From Sporosarcina ureilytica (GTDB lineage Bacteria > Bacillota > Bacilli > Bacillales_A > Planococcaceae), in assembly GCF_001753205.1 (NCBI RefSeq), contig NZ_CP017560.1, positions 2,728,001 to 2,792,000 on the forward strand: DNA of 64,000 bases, given 5' to 3'. The translations under genes were made by a program, and so were the position numbers. Position 1 is the stretch's first letter, and the number at the start of each line of letters is the position of its first letter. Under the pieces are notes generated by a model. That model was given only the letters and a program-made list of their open reading frames with translations, was not told the origin of the DNA and did no database searches. Positions 30,501 through 38,791 of the stretch are shown in pieces.

Positions 30501-31260
30501 GCTCCGGACCGTCCGGCATCTCGGCAATGCGCCTCATTTCGCCGATAAGTGCGGCCGCTTCTTCAAGCGAATAACGAATCGTCATTTTCAATGGGTCAAT
30601 AAACGATAAGTCGTCAACAGCTTGAATATCCTCAATTTCATATTGGGCAGGTACACGATACAACCACTCTTCTGGCTGTGGATGGACACGAGAATAGTCA
30701 TATAATCGACTAATTAATGTCTCGATTAATTGATCATCACGATCGGTTGTAAAACTATCTGCCAACCGGTACATCGCTTCCGGTTCTGCCGCGCTGTATG
30801 CTTGTTCCAACACATCACTTAACGCATCGTCACGTAGTAAAGCAGCTTCTGAACTATCTGCCACTCTGAAACCTGGATCGATATCTAATAAATAAGCATA
30901 TTGACGTACAACATTTTGACAAAATGAATGCAGCGTAGAAATTTGCGCTTTATTTAACAAGTTTAACTGTCTTCTTAAATGTACCGCTTCAGGATTTTTG
31001 GCAATCTCTTCCTCTAATGCTTCCCCCATTCGCTGTCTCATCTCCGCAGCTGCCGCATTTGTAAACGTAACGACAAGTAATTGGTCCACGTCAATCGGAT
31101 TTTCTTCATCGATTACTTTCTCAATCATCCGTGTTATGAGTACTTTTGTTTTCCCCGAACCTGCCGCAGCTGAGACGAGAATATCTTGTCCTTTTGCCCA
31201 AATCGCCTTCCATTGATCATCTGTAAACGTAACATTTTCTGGCTTAATCGGTATGTTCAT
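27544..31260 (-). CDS. addA: ATP-dependent helicase/nuclease subunit A
   Basis: AddA is the helicase-nuclease subunit of AddAB, which resects double-strand breaks to a Chi-type site for RecA. UvrD-type helicase motif I is SAAAGSGKT near residue 30, with VVTFTNAAAAEMRQR, LVDEYQDTN, GDVKQSIYGFR, TIHSSKGLEFP and ILYVAMTRAK following. The RecB-type nuclease lies at the C-terminus, with DGWVLLDYKTDRI near residue 1175. Start placed at MNIPIKPENV (1238 aa), 6 codons inside the longest frame, because AGGTGG lies 7 nt before. It overlaps addB by 17 nt, so the two are coupled. Confidence 0.96.
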   Translation of the reverse strand: MNIPIKPENVTFTDDQWKAIWAKGQDILVSAAAGSGKTKVLITRMIEKVIDEENPIDVDQLLVVTFTNAAAAEMRQRMGEALEEEIAKNPEAVHLRRQLNLLNKAQISTLHSFCQNVVRQYAYLLDIDPGFRVADSSEAALLRDDALSDVLEQAYSAAEPEAMYRLADSFTTDRDDQLIETLISRLYDYSRVHPQPEEWLYRVPAQYEIEDIQAVDDLSFIDPLKMTIRYSLEEAAALIGEMRRIAEMPDGPEPLIKTAEADLQWIDEAIRRTRTGTWEETYEFFGTLKWVRAGAIRKGTCDEALATRARSIRDDVKKIVTDVREAYFLRPPQRLLDEITLMAPSMHKLVALVIEFGKRYEQLKIERGIVDFSDLEHYALRILSEEQEGQLVPSEIAMGYRQKFAEVLVDEYQDTNTLQETIISLVKSGGEADGNLFMVGDVKQSIYGFRLAEPNLFLEKYSRFTNEVSDAGLKIDLNANFRSRKEVLDATNYIFSQVMGMRVGGIEYDDAAALKYGAQYPEKEVPVHLKVLYEEMEDEQSEFEAELTGQSLKSSQVEARMIIQEIKKLMESGAEVTDAFSNERRPLEYRDIVILMRSMTWSSEIVEEFKLAGIPIYAELSKGYFDALEVMIMLNTLRVIDNPYQDIPLASVLRSPFIGLTENELAKVRLAAPNEPFFEALKRFVATGGSGIEPATQEKLQRFFTQFNDWRDLARRGSLSDLIWQVYTDTYYYEMVGAMPNGRQRQANLRALHDRAIDYEKTSFRGLFRFLRFIDRMKKRGDDFGEARALTEQEDVVRLMTIHSSKGLEFPYVFIAGVGRQFNKMDLREAYLFDQHFGLAVKAVDPDNRITYTSLPFLAIKEKKELEMRAEEMRILYVAMTRAKEYLSLIASVKDIEKEMGKWQDAQLTDPMLMLPEYTRSRANRYLDWIGPAIARHPAFDKFDLLPGGRFMTDESKWQIDMLPSQGLEVTEAEEDALAEVDESLEKPMPPTFDEEDYKEVKHRFEWEYPYLSSTLKRSKQTVSELKRLAILAQQQDDTAILAPANEVSTAYLHSRPAFMQSRTLSPAEIGTAMHTMMQQVNLNKPQTIEEIEQLVETLVHKQLLTNEEGAAVDREAVVQFYETAISARLMNASKIYRELPFTYAYDGGGDYQILQGIADCLFQEEDGWVLLDYKTDRIHGLFQSEEAIDQEMDNRYGIQLNLYKRAIESILNITIKEMVLYLFDGGKTIPIQGDKNL

Positions 31261-34200
31261 CAGCCGCCACCTCCTCACGCATTTTTTCTAACGACGTTTC
31301 AGCATCGAGTAGCTCATATTGTCGATATGTTTGGTTCGGATCAGTTGGATCGAACTGACAAACCGAACGATACGAACAAAATTGACAAGGCATACGATCT
31401 TTTAATTTATATGGATACACACGTGTATCGCCAAGTAACATTGCATTGCCAGCTTTTTGATGCCTTGACTTCACATACGTGCGCATCATTTGTAAATCTT
31501 CTGGTGCCAAGACTTTCGATCGTTTTGTAAATGAACCATCCTTTCGAAAAGCAGCAGGCACAATTGTAGATGAATTCCCTATATTGATGTCCATCCCTTC
31601 GACAACTTCCGGATGTTCTAATAAATAGCCACGCATTTTATAAGACTTTGCGATTTCCGCTTCTAATCGTTCACGAGATAATTCTTCTCCTGGTCGAATC
31701 ATTGGATTATGGACGTGCATATATAAAATTCCAGCTGGGTCTGCATCGAACCCTAGTAGTTCATCTGCATATTCCAGTGCAACATCTAAATAGGTCAACA
31801 TTTGTAAGGATAATCCATAATATACTTCAGCAAGTTCTAAATCCCTTGCCGATGATTTATAATCAACCACACGTAAATAATTTCTACCTTTTATTTCAGT
31901 CGTATCGATGCGATCAATTCGGCCACGTAACTTCATTGATTGACCGCTTCGAAGAGGGATTTCCAGTGATGGTAATTGTTCACCGGGCCCAAACCCAGCT
32001 TCAATGGCTACCGGTTTAAATACTGTCGATTTTGATTGTGTACTTAATGAATAAATCGTACGTTGAATAATTTGAACGAGCTTCCGCTGAATGTACATAT
32101 ATCGGCTCGTCGACAATAAAATGCGATTGAAGAAATACGGTGTAATTTCCTCAACTGCCTGTCTTGCTATTTGCCAACATTCTTCTTTTGTTAATTCATC
32201 CCATGACTTGCCTAGACGCATCACTTCATCAGAAATCCACTTTAAGGCCGCGTGGAATAAATCGCCAATCGCCGGGGCTTCTAACGTATATTCGGATCGT
32301 TCTTCGAGTTTCAGCCCAAACGAAGCATAATGTTGAAACGGACAACTATAATAAGATTCAATACGAGAAACACTTGTCACAAATGATTCGCCGTATAAAC
32401 CAGCGGTCATTTCTGGTTGCAATCGGTCCGTTTGATTGCCTTTTACCATTGGACGGCTAATACGACCGATGACAGGGTTCCATAACATATCTTTTTTATA
32501 ATAAGCGAGTACTGCTTGCCACTCTTTCGTAATATCAATATGACGCATTGCTTCTTTGAGCTTAATTGCTGCAAAAGGCAATGTTGCACGCGGATGACTA
32601 ATGTATTGGAAATTGTCTCCCTCTGCTGATACGTCAAATGGGTCCAATGTTGCTTGCACAACCGTGCAATCCGTCAATATTTGTTCGATTCTTGCAATAT
32701 ATAACGATGGAATGAGTGCTTTTCCTTCCTCGTCTGCAATCGGATAAGACACGTATAATTTTTCACGTGCTGAAGTAAATGCACGGTAAGCCATATAGGT
32801 TTCATCCATCAATTTCATTTTCGATGTAGGTGCTAACTCGAAACCAATTCCGGCAAACCATTCACGGTCTGCATCTGATAAGATCCCTTCATTATCCACC
32901 CTTTGAGGCAGGACGCCTTCATTCACACCAAGCACAAACACCGCATCTGTATTCATTAAATTAGATAGTTCAATCGTTGAAACGGTTACTTGATCAAGTG
33001 ACGGTGGAATTCGCGTAAATTCTAACGAATCAAATCCTTCATCTAATATCTTTGCGGCTTCTGTGAGGCGCATTTCCTTATCGCCAAACATGAGCACAAA
33101 CTGGTCCAATACTTGAATCCATTCATTCCATGCCTGTTCGTGTTCTGTTGCACCTAAAAGTCGTCCAGCGCGTTCTTCTTCCGCTCGTAAATCGATAATT
33201 TTATCATAGACACGAAGTTCTTCCACTAAAGCAAACAACGCTTCGGCAACTGCTTGACCCTGTTTCGCACGTCGCAGTCGTTTCTCAAACTTTTTGAGTG
33301 GTGTCCGAATGACATCACGAATGAGATGAATTTCTTTTTCTAAAGCTAACTCTTTATCGGTCTGAACGTCCGTGTGTAATTCAAGTCCGCGATATCGTTT
33401 CACACGCCAACGTTTTTCATCAAACCATCTAGACCCCATGATTCCATGCGCCAACACATAGTTTTCAAGTCGATCCGCTCGTTCTCTCCAAAGTTCTACA
33501 TGTTCGCCATGTGGGAAAAATAAATCTGTTTTCACAGCTCGAAAAATCGACTCAAATGACCAACCTGAAGTTATTGCTTCCAATACCGAACGAGAAAATT
33601 CGATTAACGGATGATGCAACATCGGCTTTTTCCTGCTAATAAATACAGGGATGTCATAATGAGGAAAAATCGTTTCTAGTAAAACGTCATATTTTTCCGG
33701 TTCACGATACAAGATGGCAATATCTTTATATCGTTTCCCTTCCATCGTTAGCCGACGGATTGTTCTTGCCACAGAATGGATTTCAGCACGTGGATCTGAT
33801 GCTTCAATAATTGAAACATCCCCCTCTGCTTTCCTTGCAATTGCAGGGTACTGTTCGAATGTTGCTTCTAAATGTTTGAGGTCATCTGTTTTAAATCGCT
33901 TTGCCTCTGTAAAATGAACGATATCCTCTACTTCTACTGATTCTGCCCGGGCTAAGCCTCTAATTTGTTCATACGTTCGAACTGAATTGAAAAACAAATC
34001 ATGATCGGCGTGTCCCGACAAATCTGCTTCCATTGGCAGGACAACCGTAACTCGACCGCTATATTTCATAAGTTCCGTAATGATTTCATATTCACGTGTC
34101 GTGAAATTTTCAAAACCGTCAATATAAATATGCGCCCCTTTAACGATGTCCGCATGTTTAATCTGCGAAGCAAGCAATGCTAAATGGCCTTCACTATCCA

Positions 34201-34735
34201 CATATGATGTGCCTAATTTTTCTTCGATTTTAGTAAGCAATAACGATAAATCATTTGCTTTATCTAGTAATATTTGCGGCGAACCTGCTGATTCTAATTC
34301 ATTGACTAGCTCATTCATCGTCTCAAAATCCAGACAATATCTACTAAACTCTTTCATCAAGTCGCCAATTTGTTCCGTAAAACCTCTTTTACTAGCAGCT
34401 TGCTTAAAAACTTTAAATTCACTTTGATTTTCTTCTAACACACTTCTTACGAGCATCCGATAGCCAAACCCATCGACCTCTTTACGCGTAATGCCCCCGG
34501 TTTCTTGCAAGATGCGCCAAGCAAGTCGTTTAAACGTCACAACTTGTGCACGAATAATGCCATTTAAGCCATAGTTTACGGATAAATTATGTTCCATAGA
34601 AAAAGACATTTGATCGGGTACAATGACGAAAATAGGTGTACCTAAAGGGTCTTGTTTCAACATTTCCGCAATCTCGGACTGAATAAACTGCGTCTTCCCT
34701 GAACCAGACCTACCTGTAATCAAACGCAACGACAT
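31244..34735 (-). CDS. addB: ATP-dependent helicase/deoxyribonuclease subunit B
   Basis: AddB carries the second nuclease and the Chi-recognition site of AddAB. It has a Walker A at the very N-terminus (ITGRSGSGKTQFI) though family members use it weakly for ATP, long helicase-like domains, and a nuclease motif VVDYKSSARD near residue 960. The iron-sulfur cluster cysteines are visible: one in SYYSCPFQHYASFG around residue 800 and three in CQFCSYRSVC near residue 1125. Length 1163 aa is normal. First gene of the addB-addA-DUF418 run. Confidence 0.96.
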   Translation of the reverse strand: MSLRLITGRSGSGKTQFIQSEIAEMLKQDPLGTPIFVIVPDQMSFSMEHNLSVNYGLNGIIRAQVVTFKRLAWRILQETGGITRKEVDGFGYRMLVRSVLEENQSEFKVFKQAASKRGFTEQIGDLMKEFSRYCLDFETMNELVNELESAGSPQILLDKANDLSLLLTKIEEKLGTSYVDSEGHLALLASQIKHADIVKGAHIYIDGFENFTTREYEIITELMKYSGRVTVVLPMEADLSGHADHDLFFNSVRTYEQIRGLARAESVEVEDIVHFTEAKRFKTDDLKHLEATFEQYPAIARKAEGDVSIIEASDPRAEIHSVARTIRRLTMEGKRYKDIAILYREPEKYDVLLETIFPHYDIPVFISRKKPMLHHPLIEFSRSVLEAITSGWSFESIFRAVKTDLFFPHGEHVELWRERADRLENYVLAHGIMGSRWFDEKRWRVKRYRGLELHTDVQTDKELALEKEIHLIRDVIRTPLKKFEKRLRRAKQGQAVAEALFALVEELRVYDKIIDLRAEEERAGRLLGATEHEQAWNEWIQVLDQFVLMFGDKEMRLTEAAKILDEGFDSLEFTRIPPSLDQVTVSTIELSNLMNTDAVFVLGVNEGVLPQRVDNEGILSDADREWFAGIGFELAPTSKMKLMDETYMAYRAFTSAREKLYVSYPIADEEGKALIPSLYIARIEQILTDCTVVQATLDPFDVSAEGDNFQYISHPRATLPFAAIKLKEAMRHIDITKEWQAVLAYYKKDMLWNPVIGRISRPMVKGNQTDRLQPEMTAGLYGESFVTSVSRIESYYSCPFQHYASFGLKLEERSEYTLEAPAIGDLFHAALKWISDEVMRLGKSWDELTKEECWQIARQAVEEITPYFFNRILLSTSRYMYIQRKLVQIIQRTIYSLSTQSKSTVFKPVAIEAGFGPGEQLPSLEIPLRSGQSMKLRGRIDRIDTTEIKGRNYLRVVDYKSSARDLELAEVYYGLSLQMLTYLDVALEYADELLGFDADPAGILYMHVHNPMIRPGEELSRERLEAEIAKSYKMRGYLLEHPEVVEGMDINIGNSSTIVPAAFRKDGSFTKRSKVLAPEDLQMMRTYVKSRHQKAGNAMLLGDTRVYPYKLKDRMPCQFCSYRSVCQFDPTDPNQTYRQYELLDAETSLEKMREEVAADEHTD

Positions 34736-34797
34736 GAGAATACCCCCTTTTTTTGTAAATGTTTTCGAGTTAAGTTCGTAAATAACCCTATCCTCAA

Positions 34798-34934
34798 CAA
34801 TGTTGATTTCCGTTCCGGGCGGACGCTTTCCGTGGGGCGTGCGGTGAGCCTCCTCAGTCGCTTCGCTCCCTGCGGGGTCTCACCTGTCACGCTAATCCCA
34901 CTGGAGTCGCCGCCCTCCACTCCAATCAACAAAG
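34798..34934 (+). repeat. Dispersed structured repeat, copy 2
   Basis: Same element as at 7574-7766 and 49312-49446, without insertion: starts CAATGTTGATTTCCGTTCC, centre GTGAGCCTCCTCAGTCGCTT, end CCACTCCAATCAACAAAG. It differs from the others at scattered sites. It lies 63 bp upstream of addB. Confidence 0.88.
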
Positions 34935-35149
34935 ATTCCTCTACATATAAATGATTAACAGGATATTAAACCTAATGTTCATTTTCTACTATTAAATATG
35001 CAATTATGGAATCGATTCTATATCCCACTTTTTTTTATCCCTCATAACCACTTATATCTAGGCATACATAGTAAATAGAATCCTATACTGTTTACAGCTG
35101 TGAACTCCCTTCAGTATACCAATCTTTCGAACCCAATCACAAACAGAAC
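34935..35149. other. AT-rich spacer, nothing recognised
   Basis: No gene, hairpin or clear promoter seen between repeat copy 2 and the terminator of the TVP38-family gene. Confidence 0.5.
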
Positions 35150-35200
35150 AAAAGGCTGCCATGAAAGTTATTTCATCAACTTTCTATGACAGCCTTTTAT
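35150..35200 (-). terminator. Rho-independent terminator after the TVP38-family gene
   Basis: Stem AAAAGGCTGCCAT-AAAGTT / AACTTTCTATGACAGCCTTTT with a small loop, A-run left and T-run right. On the minus strand it follows the stop by 14 bp. Confidence 0.9.
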
Positions 35201-35213
35201 TTTATCATGTAGT

Positions 35214-35846
35214 TTAATCAGAATGATTTTCCTTTTTTTGTTTCGCAATATCTCTAAATTCAGCTTCTATTTTCTTAGTTAGGCGATGTTCTAAACGCTT
35301 CCCGATAAGCCAAAGTAGAAAGATGATAATGATGACAATTGCTGTTCGAATCGGTTGTGTTAACAATGCTTTTAAATCCGAGCCGATAAAACTAACTGTA
35401 AATATCATCACAAATTTCCCGGCCAATAAAGTTAAAAAGTAATGCTTTTTCTTAATATCTGATAAACCCGCAACTAAATTCACGAGTGCTGAAGGTGTAA
35501 ATGGAAAACAAATAAATAAAAACAAAGGGCCAAACCCATTTCGCTCCACCCATTCAATCAACTTTTGAACGCGCGCTCTTTTCGTTAAAAAACGAAACAC
35601 TCGAGCTTTTCCATATTTCCGAATGAGCAAAAATACGGCATAAGAACCGACTGACGTTCCAACCCACGATAATAGAAATCCATACCATAATCCATACGCA
35701 CTTGCATTTGCGAAGACGAAAACAAACAACGGTAAAAACGGTAGAAATGATTCAATAAATGGAAAGAATAAGCCGATAAATGGACCCAATGCCCGGTAAT
35801 GTCCGGATAGTTCAATTACTTTATCAACATCTAACCATTCATTCAT
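35214..35846 (-). CDS. TVP38/TMEM64 (DedA-like) membrane protein, YhjE-like
   Basis: A SNARE-associated/DedA superfamily membrane protein of about 210 aa with five to six helices. The family blocks FFPFIESFLPFLP, GTSVGSYAVFLLIRKYGK and PFTPSALVNLVAGLSDI are clear. Related DedA/VTT proteins move lipids across membranes; the substrate here is unknown. Start at MNEWLDVDKV, behind AGGAGGG at 6-nt spacing; a longer frame begins 7 codons before. Lies near addAB as yhjE does in B. subtilis. Confidence 0.88.
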   Translation of the reverse strand: MNEWLDVDKVIELSGHYRALGPFIGLFFPFIESFLPFLPLFVFVFANASAYGLWYGFLLSWVGTSVGSYAVFLLIRKYGKARVFRFLTKRARVQKLIEWVERNGFGPLFLFICFPFTPSALVNLVAGLSDIKKKHYFLTLLAGKFVMIFTVSFIGSDLKALLTQPIRTAIVIIIIFLLWLIGKRLEHRLTKKIEAEFRDIAKQKKENHSD

Positions 35847-35980
35847 CACATTCCCTCCTAAAAACATATAGGGTAAGCATACCCAATTTTGTTCTTTTAT
35901 TGCTATTTTAATAATTATTTCACGAAACGTTTAGAAAGTATAGTATAATCAAGTTAATCATATACGAAAGTTGTGAAAAT

Positions 35981-36706
35981 ATGGAGAACAAAGACTTTTA
36001 TGCTGGCTTAAAAGCTGGACTGAGTATCGCAATTGGATATTTCCCTGTTGCACTCACTTTTGGACTGCTCGCAAAAACAGCGGGACTCTCAATTATTGAA
36101 GCGACTGCAATGAGCATGTTTGTATATGCAGGTGCCTCCCAATACATAGCACTTAGCTTAATTGCCGCATCAGTGCATCCTTTATTAATTGTTACGAACA
36201 CATTCATCGTCAATATTCGACATTTTTTAATGACCGCGTCTTTAAGTGAAAAAATGGTCCCCGAAAAACGATGGGTGAAAGCCGTTTATTCTTTTGGCAT
36301 CACAGACGAAACATTTTCAGTCCTTGCGACGAGTAAAAAAGAAAAAATTACGACAGCCTATGCATTCGGTGTGGCACTGATTGCTTACGGCAGTTGGGTG
36401 ATCTTTACCACTGTTGGCCATATCATCGGCGCAAATTTACCACTTTTCTTACAAGCCGCTATGTCCATCGCGCTCTATGCGATGTTTGTAGGACTACTCG
36501 TTCCCTCAATGAAAGGAAATCGAAAAGTTGTTATGCTTGCAGGACTAGCTGCGACGATACAAAGTTTCTTTTATTTCACTGGGTTATTGTCGACTGGATG
36601 GGCAATTCTCGTTTCGACACTAGTTGCGTCAATTGCCATTGAAATGGTCTATGTCAATCACGAGAAAAGAACGAAATCGACATATGTCAGGGAGGAGGGT
36701 GTTTAA
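35981..36706 (+). CDS. azlC: AzlC family branched-chain amino acid exporter subunit
   Basis: AzlC is the large subunit of a two-part exporter for branched-chain amino acids (and, in some bacteria, 4-azaleucine resistance). The AzlC opening FYAGLKAGLSIAIGYFPVALTFGL and MFVYAGASQYIALSLI are present. There are about seven helices in 241 aa. The ribosome site is weak. The stop overlaps the ATG of the next gene in a TAATG junction, so translation is coupled. A plausible TATAAT lies about 35 bp upstream of the ATG. Confidence 0.9.
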   Translation: MENKDFYAGLKAGLSIAIGYFPVALTFGLLAKTAGLSIIEATAMSMFVYAGASQYIALSLIAASVHPLLIVTNTFIVNIRHFLMTASLSEKMVPEKRWVKAVYSFGITDETFSVLATSKKEKITTAYAFGVALIAYGSWVIFTTVGHIIGANLPLFLQAAMSIALYAMFVGLLVPSMKGNRKVVMLAGLAATIQSFFYFTGLLSTGWAILVSTLVASIAIEMVYVNHEKRTKSTYVREEGV

Positions 36707-37014
36707 TGGGTGCAATCTATTGGTGGATGCTTTTAGGCATGGCGCTTGCCACTTATATTCCCCGAATGATCCCTCTCACATTTTTGGAAGGGAAAGAATT
36801 ACCCCCAATTGTTTCTGGCGTACTGCGTAATATTCCTTATGCCGTTTTAGGTGCACTGATTTTTCCAGCAATTTTATTCGTCCAAGAAGGCAATCTCGTG
36901 TTTGGGATCATTGGGATGGTAGTGGCATTTTTAATCGCATTCTTAGGCGGCAGTGTTATGTCCGTCGTCCTCGGTACAATTGGCGTACTTGCGATTTATA
37001 GTTTATTCACATGA
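36706..37014 (+). CDS. azlD: AzlD family branched-chain amino acid exporter subunit
   Basis: Small partner of AzlC, 102 aa with four helices. MLLGMALATYIPRMIPLTF and VLRNIPYAVLGALIFPAI are typical AzlD blocks. It has GGAGGAGGG as ribosome site, inside the end of azlC, and overlaps azlC by one base. It ends at a long imperfect terminator. Confidence 0.9.
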   Translation: MGAIYWWMLLGMALATYIPRMIPLTFLEGKELPPIVSGVLRNIPYAVLGALIFPAILFVQEGNLVFGIIGMVVAFLIAFLGGSVMSVVLGTIGVLAIYSLFT

Positions 37015-37096
37015 AAAGGACCGCTTTCGAAGAACCATGCTTTCAATTGAAGCGCACTCTCCAATTGACTAGCAGTTCCTAAAAGCGGTCTTTTTA
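37014..37096 (+). terminator. Long imperfect terminator after azlCD
   Basis: Outer stem AAAGGACCGCTTTCGAAGAA / TTCCTAAAAGCGGTCTTTTT with a long loop and a smaller TCAATTGA palindrome within. The right side is a T-run. Confidence 0.7.
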
Positions 37097-37123
37097 TTAA
37101 ATTTCACGGTGGAATTATAAGGC

Positions 37124-37390
37124 TTAGTTGACTTGATGTTCTTCTTCCATATTCTCACGCGTTCGCTCAACCATCCGTTTCGCATACCAAAACCCAACCG
37201 TTAACGATAATGCATCGGCCGCGTAAAGTACCCAATTATGCGTATAACCTGCATAAACAGAAGCGGCAACGAGACTTAGCGTTAAAACTAACCCAACGAC
37301 ATGATGAAAAGTCACACGTGTAAAAAAAACGACGAGAAGTGCAGGCGCAAAAATTGCCAATAGTAATTTAGTAATGAATAAATCTATCAA
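37124..37390 (-). CDS. csbA: CsbA family membrane protein (DUF2198)
   Basis: An 88-residue protein with three hydrophobic helices. LVVFFTRVTFHHVVGLVLT matches the B. subtilis CsbA core FTRVTYNHYVAIALT, and the lengths agree. In B. subtilis csbA belongs to the sigma-B general stress regulon; no sigma-B promoter was verified here. It lies just downstream of minJ, as in B. subtilis, though the uvrBA genes that usually flank it are absent from this side. Confidence 0.85.
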   Translation of the reverse strand: MIDLFITKLLLAIFAPALLVVFFTRVTFHHVVGLVLTLSLVAASVYAGYTHNWVLYAADALSLTVGFWYAKRMVERTRENMEEEHQVN

Positions 37391-37420
37391 TTAACCTTAC
37401 CTCTCATTCATCCATTTTAT

Positions 37421-38593
37421 TTACTGAACGACTAAAATTCCGAGTCGATGATGATCATGTCGATAGACGACCTGTTGCATAAGCCTTACTTCTCCATCCT
37501 TATCCACAACTTGTAATCGACAATGCGCGGCATTTACTTGAATCGCATCATAAAGTTCTTTTTCATTATGGACAGGCAGGCCATTTACAGACTGAATACG
37601 TTCCCCTGGCAGTAGTCCCATTTTCTCACCGGGAGAATCGGGAATCACACCAGCAATCACGACGCCTTTAGACTGAGGCGCTAAAACATAACCGCCTCTT
37701 CGCTCCCGAATTGAGGCGACAACAGAAACAATCATTCTTCCCGCGACACCTGCCAACAAGGCAGCCCAACCTAAAACCGGCATCCACATCGCTGCGACTC
37801 CAGCCGCAATTACGACTACACCAATAAAAGCAATCGCTCGTCCAATTTGAGGAAATACATTCTCCGGAAAGCTAGCACGTGCAATTTGAGAAAACCCAAT
37901 AACTAGCGGCACCGGTACAAACGTAAATGCACTTTCTCCAACTGTAAACTGAGGCCAATATGGCAGATAAGTGCCGATCATCTCACCAGGTACAAGAAAT
38001 AAAACAGGAAGCAACCAAAGCCTCTTCGCTTTAAACACGCCAGCCTGAAGCCCTCGTTTCGTCTGAATTAAATGAGATGAATTATCCCGATGTCCATACT
38101 TATAAATAAGCAATCCTTCGGCAACAAGCAACATCCCTGTAATCACAGAAATCGTAATTGTTAACTCTCCAAAGAAATCGATTGCTGCTACTTCCCAACC
38201 GCGGAATCCGAAATCCTTGGCGAAATAGTTTATTGCATATAAACTAAAAAATGCGATTGTAGCAAAATAAACAGGGGAAGTTAATTTATAATTAAAAGTT
38301 AGGAGCGCAAGTATTGACAGTATACAAAAAAGCACTAACCAACCCGCATCCACCACAAGTCCAATTCCTGAAATAAGAATGGAAAGGACAATGGCGTGAA
38401 GCCAAGACTCAGATATAATTCGACGCAATTCAGTTAAACCTGGCAACATACGCACTCTAAAACTACGTCTCTCTCTTTTCACACGAAAGTATCCTAACAA
38501 TACCGCGACAATTAACGCGATAATTAAAAGAGGATTAAGTAAAAAAAGTGAAACGGATAATAACACGTCACTGAATACTTCTTTTCCCATCAT
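37421..38593 (-). CDS. minJ: MinJ, polar topological determinant of division
   Basis: MinJ bridges DivIVA and MinD at cell poles and division sites in Bacilli. The protein has about eight membrane helices in residues 10-300 and a C-terminal PDZ domain (about 305-390) with SKGVVIAGVIPDSPGEKMGL and GERIQSVNGLPVHNEKEL. Total 390 aa, close to B. subtilis MinJ (397). It sits between csbA and ctpB, exactly the B. subtilis order. Proposed by homology and synteny. Confidence 0.92.
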   Translation of the reverse strand: MMGKEVFSDVLLSVSLFLLNPLLIIALIVAVLLGYFRVKRERRSFRVRMLPGLTELRRIISESWLHAIVLSILISGIGLVVDAGWLVLFCILSILALLTFNYKLTSPVYFATIAFFSLYAINYFAKDFGFRGWEVAAIDFFGELTITISVITGMLLVAEGLLIYKYGHRDNSSHLIQTKRGLQAGVFKAKRLWLLPVLFLVPGEMIGTYLPYWPQFTVGESAFTFVPVPLVIGFSQIARASFPENVFPQIGRAIAFIGVVVIAAGVAAMWMPVLGWAALLAGVAGRMIVSVVASIRERRGGYVLAPQSKGVVIAGVIPDSPGEKMGLLPGERIQSVNGLPVHNEKELYDAIQVNAAHCRLQVVDKDGEVRLMQQVVYRHDHHRLGILVVQ

Positions 38594-38791
38594 CCATCAC
38601 CGTCCTATATCTAAAAAACAAGTTGACTCTATTGTATCAAATAATAACGTCACATGACGAGTAGAGAGCTATTTTCTTAATCATATACTTCAAACTTAGT
38701 ATTATCATTAAAAAAAGAAGCCTATTCGATAAGCCAGTTTAATATAACTGGCCTTTACGAAAGACTTCTATCAATATCAAACCATTTTTTA

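Noticed and set aside
34720-34932. 70-codon minus-strand frame across repeat copy 2
   Set aside because: Same repeat-derived composition as copy 1; overlaps the addB start.
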